Assembly (NCBI GenBank): GCA_013397435.1
Contig: VZRG01002066.1
Span: 25,130 to 89,129, forward strand
DNA length: 64,000 bases
DNA from: Erythrocercus mccallii
Lineage: Eukaryota > Chordata > Aves > Passeriformes > Dicruridae
Reading direction: 5' to 3'
Shown here one piece after another: positions 21,301-36,300 of this stretch (positions are counted from its first letter, which is position 1; each line of letters starts with the position of its first letter). Under the pieces are notes generated by a model that saw nothing but the letters and a program-made list of their open reading frames with translations, did not search any database and was not told the DNA's origin. The position numbers were made by a program, and so were the translations under genes.

Positions 21301-24300
21301 TCCTTCTGTAGGTGTCATCTCCATCCATCTTTGCAGTAAGCAAGCACTGGCACAAATCAGAGTCTGAATGTCAGTGCTGTTAACTCTGATACTCGCAAGT
21401 TGTCATCCTAGAAGTGTGTAGGTGTTTGGGTTACTTTGTCATGCTCCATCAGATGCGACATCTCTCCAGCTGTCCAGGATACCTTTGGACATGAATGTGG
21501 AGAACATTTGCATTTTTCAAGAGCCTTTTACACTTTTGCAATCTCCTATCCTCCTGCCTTCTTCCTACTCCAAAACCTGGAGCCGTCAGAGGAGCCGTCA
21601 TTCTTGTCTAAATCATGTTATCATAACTGTGTATGTCACCTGCAACTTCATTAGGGAGCATAAGCAGGCTGTCCTTGAAATACCTGTTTTTATGAGTCGA
21701 GTCTTTTAATTTAAAATATGCTGCTCTCTGGATTTTTGTAGCTGTCATAAACAATGTCTTTCATCATCAAGTGGGCTTATTCAGCATCGTCTGTGTCTAA
21801 AGGAAGCTGCTCTCTGGGTTTTAGGCTGTTGTAATCGTATAGATATAAAAAGTACAGCTTGGCCCTTGATGCTCTGTGCTTGGCAGCTTTTGTTGTCAGC
21901 ATGAGGTCTTGGGAGAGCCCAGCACGGTGTAGTTTTATTTGCCCCAGTGTGTAGCTTGTCTTGTAGTAGATGGAGGCAGCAGCTGGCAATAAGATGGCTA
22001 TCCCAGTAATTTAATTCTTAAATTGAATCCTGGGCAAAAGGCAGAAGCAGTTGAATTGGCAAGTGCATCATTTTCTTATTTCACAATGAAGGTGTAAAGC
22101 TGTTGTTCTGGAAGCATTACTTTCTGTCTAACACATTTTCCCCTTCCTTCCTGTCCTGCCCTGTTGTTGTGACTTCTGTCCACTGATGCGTAATCTTCAG
22201 TTTATGGTTTTGCTCTGTATCACTGTCAAAACAAGAGCTTCTCTGTGCACAGCAAAACATGAATTTATGTCTGAACCATAGCCTGAGTTAAAATTCTCCT
22301 TCCCTGTGTTCATGAGTGGGCCTCTCCTGCAAGACTCATCCTGAGCAATATTTGCCTCTTTTGGGAACCTGATAGATTTTTCTTCAAAGCATCCAGTGTT
22401 GTCTTTGCACACCAGCTGAATCTGGTCTGTGTGCACTTCAGCAAGCTGAGCACACGGGTGCTGACAGCAGGGATAGCGAGTTCAGCAGGGGCACTGGATC
22501 TCCCAGGAGCTAATCTGTGCTTGGGCTGTGCCCATCACTGCTCAGTGTGCTTGGTGAGAAATGCTGCTGACACCACGGCCACGTTTGTGAGGGATCGGCA
22601 GCTTTGCTAAGTCTTTGTGTACTGAAGTTAGGGTGTATTTTTAAATGGTTTCCTTTGCAGGGAATAAAGCTGTGGAGCATTGTTTTGTGAAATAAGTCCC
22701 CTGTAGCTGTATTTCACAATAACATGAAACAGTGTTCAAAACAGATGTGAGCCTCATTTATGAAGGGCAAAATTAGTTTGGTTTTAATTTTAAGTTTTTG
22801 TGTTTTATCTCCCTTTTTGCAAATATCCCATCCCTTCACCCTAGCACAGGAGCCCCATGCTCACATTCTGATCCAGAGTAAGAAAACTTGAACTCCAAAG
22901 GGAATTTGTTAGTGTGTGATTTTTTTCTAAGATGAATTTTTATATTGTCTTTTTGTGTGTATTAACATTTTAATCTCAGCAGAGCTCTGTAATTAGTCTT
23001 TGGCAATTAGCTCAATAGGTAACCTGTGTCAAACATGCCCTGACTTTGTTTTTCCCCAGTACTAAGAAAAGTATTTAAAAATCACTGTAGTACATGTACT
23101 ACAAACAAGTATAATGGTAATTTTTATCATAGTAGCTCCAGAGGCCAGACAACTAAGTTTTCCACTGGTTTTCAGTTCAGGAAAGATGTAGTGTTTAGAA
23201 GGGCTTTCTTCTAAGCATCCATGAAGTGTTTGAAGGCTCAAGAATTAATGCAGATTTGTGTCATTTCTAGGCTTGTCACAGGTCTGTTATTTCCAGTTCT
23301 GAGGGTGGTGTCATCTGATCAGCAAGAGTCAGGGACACTTGTTCAGTTCCTCATCCTGTAAGCTCAAGCTCTTTCCTAAATCTTTACTGTCTGTTCTCCA
23401 TCACTGCCAGGTTTTCTTACAGTGTGTATATACTATGAGGTGGTGTGCTTAGCACTTTGCTGAGTACAGGTGTGTGATTTCCCAGGTCCTGCCATCTGAA
23501 TGGGTTTAGTTACATTCAGATCTACTTGGGAAGATTGGTACTTCAAAAAGGCACAGGCTTAGGTTGTCAGGCATCTTGGTACGCCAAGAGTCAGATGATG
23601 TTTCCTCCCTGTAGGGCACTGCAGTTTTCCATTGCATTTAATCCACCCAGAATTACCCTTGTACATCAGATGTGCATGTAGTTTGTAAAACACTCTCTGA
23701 TGGAACAAATGCTGGGCTTTACCTTAACTGTAGACTCTTCATAGTAGCAAAGTTAGGTGGTTTGTTTTGTTTTTAGCATATCTTGCTTGGTATTAGTAAA
23801 TTACCTCCTTGTTTTACTTGTCTTTGCTTATGGCTTTCACTTAAAAAGGAAAATTGCAGTTTCTGTATCAGGATAGCTGTCTTACTGTGAAGTACAACAG
23901 GATTCCACTACTTGTCACAGTGACTGCAGTGACAGAAAGTGTCTTGTTTTGTTTTTTGATCTCAAGTAACTCATACTCTAAAGGCTCTTGTTGTAAAAAC
24001 CTAATGCTGAACTGTTTCTCTGGTCGTAGATACTTTCTTGAGCAGAGACTACTGCCCTGCTTTTACCTGGTAGAGACACAAACATGTCCTTAGGAAACCA
24101 GGTTGAACTTACATTGTATCCAATAAGTTTGCAGTATTTAGCAGCATCACCAGAAGAAAAGTTACAAGCTGTTACTTAATTCTCAATTTTATTTAACCTC
24201 TTTTTTTCAGGAGTATCTTGATCTGTTGGAGCTGCTGCTTAGTTTAGAGAGTGGCATGTGAAGTTAAGTATGTCATGTTGTTTGCTAATTTTCAGAATAG

Positions 24301-27300
24301 GTTATTCACAATTATTATTTCTTCTGCTATTAGGGCTACTTGTCATGTAGTTTTTTCCACTTATGCACTCAGTTTAGTATTACACAGCCCATTAATGAAA
24401 GCAGAAGGCTCCAGGCTTTCACTGCTGGAACCTTTTTACATCTGATAGGATCAAGTAAAAGGTGATCACAGGTTGCAGTTGTGACCACAGGAAAAAGAGC
24501 AAATTTTCCCTGGTGTGCTGGAGACTGGAATACAGGAAATAAGATAATTGCTAGTTCAAAATTAACATGGTGCACTTTAAAACTTGCAGAATAATGTTGG
24601 TGAAACGCATGGAAACTCAAACAGATTAAATGAATTGGTTGTACTGCAGTTTCAGAAATTGCTGGTGCTGCTGTGCACTCCTGGGTAAAGCTGAACTTGC
24701 TCAGAGGAGAGTGAGCCTTGCTCTCTGCTGGATACCAGGATAGTGCTCTCACTCCCAGATGTGGTTTTGTCTAGCACAGGCTTGAAATACTTGGTAGATC
24801 AGGATAGGAAGGAATGATGCAGCTGCTGCTCTGGGCTCTTTGTGTAAGAGCAAAGTGCTAAATCAGCTGGAGTGGCTGCAGCTTCCACGCTGGTATTAGT
24901 CTTTCATGTAAAACTGATAATAAATTTTAATAGATGTATTGATTTAATTTTGACTCTAGTAAGAATTATAATAACTTTAAAAAAATGTCTCAACATATAT
25001 AAAACTGACAGCCAAGAAACTTCAAAATATTTCATAGCATCACAGCTGAATCATTCAGGAATAAATTATGAGATTGTAAATAGTCTTAGATGTTCATTTT
25101 GTTTCCCTTGCCTGTTTCTGCTGTCAAATAATCAAGTGGAAATAAGTATTTCCTAATGCATTGGAAAACCCCTGAAAATAAGATGTATAACTTGGGGTTC
25201 TCACTTTTGGTTATGTTAAAGAAAAATAACAGAGCCTTGAATCTTAATGGTCACATCTGTAGTGCTCATAGTTTTTCAAGCATGTTTCTACCCCTCTCAC
25301 CAGTCAACCTTTTAAAAAATCAGGTTCTATATTCAGAAAACTGAAAAGTAGAGAATATGGTTATGTTGCAGTAACTGTAAAGCAGAAGCTCTGACATGAT
25401 GGGAGCCTTTAGCTAAGCACTTGGAATTTGAAGTGTAGTGATAAATGAACTTTTGATGACACTCTGCACCTGCAACCTATTTCCTTTGGTTTAAACAGCT
25501 CATTTAGTGACTGTGGTAGTGGAGGGCATTTGAAAGCTAAAAAGAAAAAGCTGTTTCCACACCTTGCTATTTCTGCATAGGTAGAGAAAGGACTGCTCTT
25601 TAAATTGAGGCATAAGGTAACCAGAATTGATTCAGTTCAGTTTTTGAAGACTATGCTTGCTTTCTTTTAGATGGGAAACAAATTACATAAACATTTCCTT
25701 CCCTTCATGTCTTATTCAAGGCAGATTTGAGGTTTTCGTGGGGTGGAATCTGAAAACGTTAGCTGTGTGTTCCATGAAGAGATGCCAGCTATTAGTTTAA
25801 AAAAAAAATAAAAAACCAGCAAACAAAACTCAACAAAAAAACTTTACCAAACTAGTAATACATTGCATGGAATTTTTTAATTGAAGAGGTTAGGATTGTC
25901 TCATGCATAGTAATGTATCCACAGCCTTTTATGCTGTGACAGTAAGTTATGTTTTATATTCAGGTATTTGTAGTGGTGTGATGTATCAGTTGTCAACCAG
26001 TGAGTTTTGGCCGGGATTTAACATAATAAACAGATTATAGCTGCATGAAGAGATTAAAATCAGTGACTTAAAGTAACATTTTGTAAATTGAAGACTTCCA
26101 ATGGAATTTAATGCACCATATCTAGGAGCTGTACTTACTAAAATTTTGCAGTCCTAGCCTTACTTTAAAACTGCTGTGTCCTACACTGCTCTGCTGATCC
26201 CTCTTTCTGCATCCTCTTTCCCTTCCTTCAGAAGACTCAGGAGTACAGAAGTGCAGAAATCTCAACCGTCATTAAACATTTACCTTTTGTTTACTTTCTT
26301 GTGTGTTTTAGCTGGAATCAGATTTCTTCTTGTATGCTAATTGTGGTAAAATCCCCTTAAGGCAGGGGAATTGCATTCCCTCCCTTGACTTGAGAATGGT
26401 ACTTGTGGCAAGGCAAACTGATAAAATGCTTCTAGACACTGCTGGAATTGGCCCCTTGTGGGTGAGTGATCAATTAGCTCATCCACAATGGGGACAGAGG
26501 TGAAATCGGACTGCATCCATCCAATGCAGTCCTGCACTTAAAAGGAATCATTGTAGATAGGAGCAAAAAGAAAAGCAGAACAAAACCCAACCAAAAAAAC
26601 TGTCTGGGATCAGTGTGGGAGTTGCTCCTACAGTGAGGAACCAGCCGAAATTTAATAAAAATAAGTTCTCAGTCTTCCGAAACAAACTTCTTCTAAGACT
26701 TTGGCCATGCTGTCCCATCAGTTCAACTTCATTGGAATGATATTAAACAAGTAGTAGGAGAATAATCTGACTCCAGTGCATAAAGCAGTGGTATTGCTTG
26801 GCAGAGGTGATTTAAAGCTTCTACCAGCCACTTTTTTTTTGTCTTGTGCATTCAATTTACAGTCTCAGACCGAGCTTTGCAGAGGCTTGTTCCCAAGGGT
26901 GCTGCCTCTTAAGTCTTTCCTCCCTGCAGAAAGCAGGAGACCGGCACTGGCCAAAGCCACGCGGAGTTGTCAAGGGATGGTTAATAAAAGGCTTTGAGCA
27001 AATGCCATTAGAACCTCTCCCTGAGGACGCTGAGCGTGTTCCACTCCCATGTGTATAAACTGTGTGATCCTGGCTGCTGACACAGGCTGGGCATCCACTG
27101 CTGCAGGAGAGGCAGTTCAATGCAGCTGCTTTTTTTCCCCCTCTGATTTGTTAGCTTTTTCCTTGGGGGGAGCCCTTGTTCTGGATTAAACGCAGGACAG
27201 TCACACACACCAGCCCTGTCCTTGTGTGGTGTTGGTGTGAATACAGGCTCTGTGTGAACTGCTCTTGGGACATCACTCTTGTGCTAAGGAGGCGTCAGGA

Positions 27301-30300
27301 TTTCAGGTAGTCTTTACAAAAAACTTCTTTCCCTGTGTCCAAGTACAGTAGTGATTTACACAGCCAGCAAGAGAAAATGTTTTTCTAGTTAATATCATCA
27401 CAGGGTTATTACTCCTGACAACACAGGAGTTTTCTTGTAATCTACTACAGTTTTTAAATTTATACCCCAAAATAATATCAACCTATTTTTTAAATATGGC
27501 TGAAACCTCTGTTATCATCTGTAAGGACTAGGACTTGTCGTTGATTGCCCATTTTCCCCTGGTTCACCTTGTAAGTTTGCATGCAGTAATCAGCTGTTGC
27601 CTTTGCATCACAAATTGTTCTGTTTGCACCTTTCCAGTCTAATGATGGTATAAAGAGCATTTGGAGGCGGAAAGAGCTTGTGCTGAGGGCACTGACTCAG
27701 TCTGCGGATGGTGTACAGAACATGAAGTTCTCTTGTCTGCAGTGCGAAGTTGTGACAGATTGCACCAAAAGATTCTCTTTGCTCTTGACCCAGTCTGTTG
27801 AAGTAACTCTCAGGGCTGTTCTGGGGTAATTCTTTGCCAAAAATCTCCCAAAGGTGATTCAGCTCTTGTCTACCTGTGTCTGCAGTGAAGCAGCAGCACT
27901 GTCACTGCATGCCACGCTCAAGGTCTGGGTTTGATTCTCAGCTGCAGCTGAGCACTGGCTCAGGTTCTCTGAGCTTGGAAGCAGCCAAAGAGTTATAGTG
28001 CCTCTGGTGTATTTGCACTTGGTGTTTCAGTCCCCCTGGCTTGCACGTCCTTCCTGAGAAGGGATTGATGAAAAGTAATGTGCTGTCCTCAAAATTCCGC
28101 AGCCCAAATCATTCACCAAGAGCTCCTAAAGGAAAAGATTGCTGCAAACCAGAAAAATAAGGGTTAATAAAATAAAGGGTTTGCTTTAGATAATGTTGAA
28201 GTAAGGGATAGGTTATCTCCTGCAGTTCCTGATAGCTCCAAAGTCTAAACAGGGCTGTAAATGTTGGCATTGCCCTGTTTGCTCGCCTTCTGCCCTGGTT
28301 CTCCAGAGGCGGGTGCCCCTGGCTCTTTCTCCTTGGCAACTCGTGGGTGACCCTGGGCAGTTCTTTTTACCTCTGTCTCCCGGCACATTCATCCCTCAGT
28401 GCGGTGGGTACATCCCTCCCTTTGTCTCTTCCCGAGAAAAGATTTTGTGTGACAGCACCGTGTGACAGTTTGTGCGCTGTGGATCTGTGCTAAAGGTTGG
28501 TTTCTTTCTGACTGAAAATAGGATTAGCCTTCCTTGCATTATCTATTTGAATGGCCTAAAATTTTACCTACTTTCCTAATTTTAAGCTAGTTTTACACCC
28601 CTGGATGCCAGACTGGTTTGTGAGCAGTTGTCCAGGCTTTCCTGGTGAGTCTGTCTGTCTTGCTGTGCCGGTTGTGTTAACTGTTTTGCGCAATAGGGAA
28701 CAAGCAGAGAATTTGGCAGAGCCTGAGATTAGATGGTGTAGTAAAAGTTTTTAGTATTTGTAGATCTGAAATCCACAAGGAACCTGCTTTTAACAACTAC
28801 TTTATCAAAACTTTTTCCCCTTCCTGTCGATTTGTAACAGCTGTTTGTACTCAGCCACTGTCACTTTATATACCTGTAAGTCCTTCAGGATCTGAGTCCT
28901 GGATTTGTATATTAGCAAATGGAGATGCAGATGGAGCTACAATAATTGTAAGGCTTTTGAAACCTCAGAGGTAACTATGATTGTTTCCCCTAGATCTGGT
29001 TGTGCTCTTTAGATCCCACTCTGGGCCTCATCCCAGCCTCCTGATGTGTGGGCTATGGCTGTTAAATTGTGAGGCAAAAGTTTGTCTTAGTTTTGCTTCT
29101 TTTTAAAAGATGGGCATGCAGTGCAGAACTTTGTTTATTCATGTGGTTGTAGAGTGAAAAAGCAGTAGGAAAAAATTGCTGAAACCATTTCTACCCCAGT
29201 AAGGGAAGGCAAGGAACTCCTGTTCTGAATAAAGGAGGCAATGGAAAATAAGTACTTCAGCTCATAAGAGTGTAGCCTTATAAGAATAAATATCACTAGG
29301 GGCAAGAATGGGTTTGCTCTTGGTTCCTTAGGAGACTCTTCTGGACTCTCCTCTCTTCATGCCAGCACAGCAGCATTTTAAGCTGTTCACTGATGCCAGT
29401 CATTTCTTGAAGTTTTAATTTGCTGTACTGTTTTATTCTGCTTTGTTAGTGGCAATGTACTAATGGGTTTCGGCCTCTGACTCTTATTTATACAATTACA
29501 GGAGAATGTTTTACATCTTGGGAATCCCTGGAAACACGTGTTTCTGTTCACATGGAACTTTTTTGGTTTCAAATGCAAATAATGGACTGAAACTTCATTG
29601 TTGCCTCTCGGTCGGGAGCCCTTTGGCATGTGTAAGAAGCAGCTATTAATTTAGCCTTTCTCTACTGATCAAACATGTATTTTCATGCTTTATAAGGCTT
29701 CCTTGGACTTGTTCTTTGTGTAATATTGTCTACTGCAATTTGACTTGAAGTGATTTTATGCATTTGTTACAACAACTGAGATCTGCTGTGGGATGGGCAT
29801 ATGTGAAGGTGCCACCTCTTTGAGAAGAGGCCAGGTAAAAGGTGCTGACAAGTCATTAAACTTTCTGCTTCTGTCTACACCATTAGTTGTTTTTTTGCAA
29901 GATGCCTGTAGTGTAGCAGTTTCTTAAGGTCAGCAGCCCTGTATGCCACACAGCTATCTCAATTACTTAAAAATTAATTACCTACAGAGTATTAGCTACT
30001 TCCCCAGCAGGTGAAAAAATGAGATGCACAGAAAATAAGCAATTAATCCAGTGTGGCTGAAAAAAAACTTGATGAAGGGCTCAAAACATGCACTAGGAGT
30101 GTCTGTCCTCTTTCTGAAGAGTCTCTTACAGCACATCTTGCTTTGCCTCCTGAGCCTCTGCAGTCTGAGTGAGATTGATGAAATGGCAGCAGTGACATTT
30201 GCTTCAGGTTAACTTCATCTCCCAGAGGCTCCAGTCACACAAGATAGGAGTGATTGGTCAGGTTTTTTTCTGGCATCCTTAACGTCTCCCTGATAAGCTT

Positions 30301-33300
30301 TTAACATTTGGGTATGGACAAGTGTACACGCCATGCCCTGTCCTGTGGCCACCATGTGCTGTCCCTGTTAGCAGTGCTTGTCACTTGTTTTACCTCTCTT
30401 CCTTGGATTGAAGTTGTCCTGAGGTTTCAGGGGAGCAAAAGGTGTGTTCATCTTGTTTTGCAAACGTGTTTTAAAGAATCTATGTAATATAATTGTTTGC
30501 ATACTAGAACTGGAGCATAGGAGAAATTCTTGAGAAGTTGGTGGACTGAGAATGGGTGGAGACAATTCTTTATCCACCTGTCTCAATTGTACTGTGAAAA
30601 TTCATCCAAGTCATTATATTGGTTTCTCCTTTTCCCTCTATTCAAAAGCAACAATTACTGGGCCTTCAATGACAAGACTAATGAAGAATGCAGTATCTAG
30701 GGGGTCTGTCTTGTTCTGAAGCCAAGGTTCCCAGACAGGTCCTTTTAAGGAAAAAGACCTAATATCTTTCTGGCCCTGGAGTATCTTTTGCCTCAAGTAA
30801 CTGCTGAAGTGTGGAGGGGGGTTGTGAGGTCATTGGTTTTACTCTGTTTCTATCAAAAGTACTAAGTTTTCAATCTTTGGCAGAAGTGGTTACAATGTGG
30901 CATGGTCAGTTCTGGCTCAGCCCAAAATAGGTTTTGTCTCAGAGTAAGTATAGTCTGAGAAACTAATACATTCAAATCTGTTCAGTTGTGCTATATTCCT
31001 TCATTTGAGCCTTAGAAAAAGTTAGAATGCTCTCTGGTAGAGTTTTACTTTTAGCAATAAAGTTCCTGCCCTAGAAAGGAAAAACTGTTGTGTTGTTCTG
31101 CTGTACTTCTCCAGGCTCCCTTTTTGAGTTTTCACAACTTTTTTCTTTCTATTCCTTGTAAGATTGGAAAATGAATGACCGCAGATCTAAACTTCACAGT
31201 AAAAAGCTGCGTTGTGTATTCCACTTGTGCTTAGTCACAGTTAGTTTAGTTGTTTTGCAGTGAGCTATAAAACTCGGATTTTAGCTGGTTTATGGAGAGA
31301 AACAGTGAAGTGTTGAAGTGTTAGCAATCCCTGAGCTCCTGCACCTGACCCAGTGAGGCACCTGAAGTGAAATAAGCTTGTGATAGCACAGTAACTTACT
31401 TCATTTAAATTTGACTTCAAGAAGAGTTTTAAGGATTTAGATTTCTGTAGCAATGTAGATTGTGGAGGTATCTTTGTAAACACTGGTAAAAGGTTTTGTG
31501 TCAAGCTGCTTTTGGAATGGGTATCTTTGCCATGAAGTGTGGCATTATGAAATGAGGAAGCAGAAGCCAGACAATCTTGCTTCATTATCATTGTAGTTTC
31601 TTTCCTTTTTTGAGTGAAAACCCAGATCCTACTTCTGCTATTGAATTTCATGCTTAGGTTATGGGAGACTAAAGTGGTGGTTTCACTGTTTCAGTCACTC
31701 TCATTTCAGTATTCCAAATGTTTTGCAGTGAGTTATTGCAGAAATAAACCAGCACAGCAAACAGACCTGCAATACTTTCTCAGGGTAAATGTTTTATGTG
31801 GATTCTGCAGTTGAGTAAATAGGGCCGGTAAGTGACATATCCAGTTTCACTTGGGAAGTTTATTTTAGATTATAGTTTTCTACTCCAGTGTATCATCCAC
31901 AATACCATCACCTCTCTGAACAATGCCTTCTGGGTATGGTTTTCTGCTCTTGACACGTGTAGCTGTGTAGAGAGGCTTTCCGGTTTCTGTACCTTTCATA
32001 TGTACACTTTGGCTTTCTTTGTCTGCCTTGCTTTATTGGGAGAGGTGTTGTCTCCCATACCTAGATGCAGTTCTGTTTTCTGCCCAGGAGCTTCTCTTCT
32101 CTCTTTCCTGGGCTACAGCAATGTCAATCCATTTAAATAAATTCCAGAAATGCTGTTTAATCGATTAAACAGGAGCACCATGATCATAATGTGACTTCCT
32201 CTAACTGGAAGACAAATATTTTAGAAAAGCTTAGACCTCTCTCAGATTACTCAGGTGGGATTATTGTACGTGGGTTTTTAATTGTTAAACCAAAACACTT
32301 AAAGTCAGATGACTTGTCCAGAGTTAAAACTTGTTTAAGAGTGAGGATCCCTGTGCCTCAGACCATGCCATTTTCATCATATGGTGGTTCTTCTGAGCCA
32401 CACAGGGCCTGCAAATAGGATTTTTTTAACTCTGCACCATGTTTGGTTTCTCAGGCAAGATTTATAAATTGACCAGCACCTCGCAGAGTGACCTTTACAC
32501 GTGGGATTACATTGCCTGTTTATGTAATGTACTATAACCTCGTCACTATCTGTGTTAAAGATCTTGGATAATGACTGAATGTTACGCTCTTTCTACTGGC
32601 TGGTATCTGTGTATTGTAAAAGTTAGTGCAACATTAGACCATTCTGGTCAGATGCCAAGGGCAAAAGTATGTGTTCTTTGCCAGGAACATGAATAATATT
32701 TTAGACACCTTGGGCTACAATCACGTATTTGAGCACTCTTAACCCTTCCTAGCATCATTTCATCAATTTAACTGTGGTAATTCTAATAGTAGTCTTTATA
32801 CACAAAATGTAAGAAATTAAAACTCTAAAAGTAATGTGATTTGACAAAATAAATGGAAAAAAAACCCTTGAAAGTAAGAAGTCTTCTTCTAAGAATCTGC
32901 ATTTTAGGATGAATGCTTAGAAGGAAAGCCTGTGAGGGAGGGGAAAAAAACCAGTAAAATTCTTTTATTTAGGCAATAATAAAGAGACTTTAAGGTTTGC
33001 TTAATATTGCATCACAACCAGTGAGACGAATTTAGCCTAACTACTAAAGAGGCTGCTGTGGAGTGCCTGGCCTTACATGAAGGTGGTGTTTCAGCTGAGA
33101 AGGGACTGACCATTTCTCCAGCGACAGGAAATTTTCAAACTTGACCAGCTTTTGAACCTAATGCAGTGTTAGAGTTACCTCGCTTTCAGCTGCATAATTT
33201 AGCAGTGGAACTGGAGAAGTCTTTCAGACTTTCTTCTTCTTTCCAGAGAGGCTGAAAAGACCCTGCTGGTTCCATCTCTGCCAGTAGCAGAGGGTTTCTT

Positions 33301-36300
33301 GCTCATGCTTCAAGCTGAGTGCCAGAGAGAGCTCTGTACTCAAACACACCAGTGATCCTGAAAGCCTTGAGCTCATTTGCTTCTCTTGTAACACACAACA
33401 CCAAGGCATTGGATTTAATTCAGGGCAGAAATCTCAGCCACTCATCTAAAGCGTTACTGGAATAACAAGAAGTTCAAAATGTTGGTAACAAGATGGATTT
33501 TTTCATGCGATGTCCTCAGATTTTTGGGCACAGACTGCGATCCCAAGAAACCAGAAAGCTTAAATCACCTTTCTGGACATCAGTGTAGAGAAGTATTGAG
33601 ATGATGTTTCAAACAGATTAAACTCAAGCACACTCAGCATTACAGCAATACTCAGAAGTATTTCTAGGAAGAGGAAAAGAGATTGGGATGTTTCTGGAAC
33701 TATGTAGAAAATACAAGAAGTCCCTGTCTGTAGAATCTAGTAAGACATTTTAAAGAACAAAGAAACCTCTCTGTAAGCAGGTTAATAAGCTATTCAAATT
33801 GTGCCCACAAAAACTTAGAAGGTGAACAGAAAGACAGCAAATCTGAAAGGCTAATATTTATCTGCAAAAGCTACTGTTGACCAGAAATTGAGGTTACCAG
33901 GTGTTAATTTGCTGGCTGCCTCATTTAATTGGGGAAAAATTAGAAGGAACCAGATTGTGCTCATACCTTTTTTCTCAGTTCTTAAAAAAAAAATAAAATC
34001 CAGGGCAAAATGATGGAAGAGGAATAAATGTGGGTGTTGGGAGTGGGATAAAATGGCATCTGTAGCATCCTGTATCGTGTGCCAACACTACTCTCTTGAT
34101 AGATGTACTGATTGGGCATACAAGAGCTTACACCCCTCTCTGATTTCAGTATTTTATTAGAAAAGTTGCTGTCAAAACTGAAATATTAATGTAGGGAATA
34201 GCCCGACTTCCCTTGATTGTGACATGTAAGTAGTATTTTGGAAGGTGTGCAGAGACAGGAGTTCAGAAGTGGTTTTGAGGCAAATGAATTTGGCTCATGA
34301 ATTAAAACATCACAGTCCCATATAATTGTTTTGTCACCAGACTAATTAAGCCAAGGGTTGTCCTTACTGTGAAAGGGGACTGCTCACCTCTGCCATCTGT
34401 GGGGACTCTTCCTCTCCAGCTGACAACTGCCTGCTGGAAGAGCCTTTCTTTGCCTTCATCCCTGTTCTTGCCATGCTGCAGTTGGAGATGCCTGACCTTT
34501 TACAGCTCTGTTCCTGGATAAAGAGTAAAACTTCCCCGTTCCAGGCAGACATATATACAAGTATTGCAAATAGGGTTATGACTCAGCCTTTCCCCGGGGA
34601 CTCAGCGCTGGAGCGAAGGCGGAGCAGGGAACAACACAGAGCCACAGACCAAAAGTGCTTAGAATTTCCCATCCTTAAATCAGTGTCCTTGTAATCTAAC
34701 AGAGTTAAAAGATGAATCAACCCCACAAAAATGCAGAGCTGCTCGTGATTTTTTGGAGGTACAAGGGAATGGCAGGAATAGTACAGGGACTGTGGTAATC
34801 TTTTGGAGACACACCAGGCTCAGCATTAACAGACAGAGATCCAGTGCCAGAGACATCAAGCTTTCTAGAACAGAAGAGATGCCAAAAGCTCTGTTTGGGT
34901 TAGAGGATACTGAAGGGAAAGCCTCAGGGGTAATGGATCCTTGCCCAGTGAGCATAACCCCTGTCCCTGCTGTAACCTTGTGCTGAAGAGAGACTTTGCA
35001 TTTTCAGAAATACTTAAACGTCACATAAGCTTTTGGGGGTTTAAACTTTGCTCACAGTAGATGATGGATTTTGCTAATCGTCTTGGAGAGGGAATAGTAT
35101 TTATCTCCTTGTTTAGTGTTAAAGGGAACAGACATACTTACTGGAAGACATAAAAGGCAGGAAACAAATCTGAATGTGTGATAATGCCAGAGCTCTTTCT
35201 GTAGCTGATGTGAGGCTGGACTTAGTCAACTACTAATCAGCTGCAAGCTGGGAGGGAGTTACTGGAGGCTGGAAGATTCTTCTAGGAATCAATATGCTAA
35301 ATATATCGAGGAAGATGCATTACAGACAGGAACACTTCCTGCTGATTGCCTGTGTGCTGATGAGGCTTGGAGAGAGGTGGCCCCGTTCCCAACTCAGTCA
35401 TCTGTTGCCTGTGTAGTTCAGTCGGAGGTGATGCTGCACTGGTTCCTGGCAAGTGGGTACACAAATGGGAGTGAAATGGCTTAAACTTATTTCATGTCAG
35501 CCACTAAATTACCATTGGCATGGACTCCTAGATAAAGCCAGTCTGGAACAAAGCATTTTTGTGTAGAACGCCAAAAAAAAGAGAATCCTGTGCTTTTTAA
35601 TGACCCAGTCTCCTGAACTTCATCCAACTCCACCCTCAATAAAAAAGAAAGACCAAGAGCTTGAATGCCTTCTGAGGACATACATATGTCAGTTCAAGAC
35701 TATTTAATAAACTCTTTTGAAGTATTCGTTCTTAACTTACCTCATGGCTTTGTGTCAGAAAGCAACACCATGGAGTTTGAATGCTAGGCAAATATTCCAG
35801 AGTAATTTTATCCTTAGGTGATATGCCTGGGAGGTAGACCTTCATGGAAATACTACATATAAAGTAGTGTTCATAGTGAGAGACACCAGGTAGCTCTGCC
35901 TTGACATCTTTTCACTTTTGATTTGAGACCATGCACAGGACCCATTGTTCCCCAGCCACTGTGGCCTTTGAGCCAGAATAGCTCTGTGGAAGACCTTTCT
36001 GTTAGCAATCCTTTGGTAGACAGCAAAGGAAAGCTGTCTGGCAACAAATCCTAGCCAGCAGAGCTAGTTTAACTGGTCAAGCTTTTTTCTTTTTTTTTTT
36101 TCTTTCCCTCCTGCAGTAGCAGGCTTTAATAGAAAATACCAAATCATTGTAAGCAGAGCCAAGGGTTGAGGAAACAGATACCCAACTCCAGCAGTTCTAG
36201 GGTATAGCCCTGGAACTGCTTTCCAAGACTAAACATTAATTTCAGTTGTAAAGTACAAGTCTGCTGCAAGGAAATCTGGTGATCAAGGTAAACTGTTGTG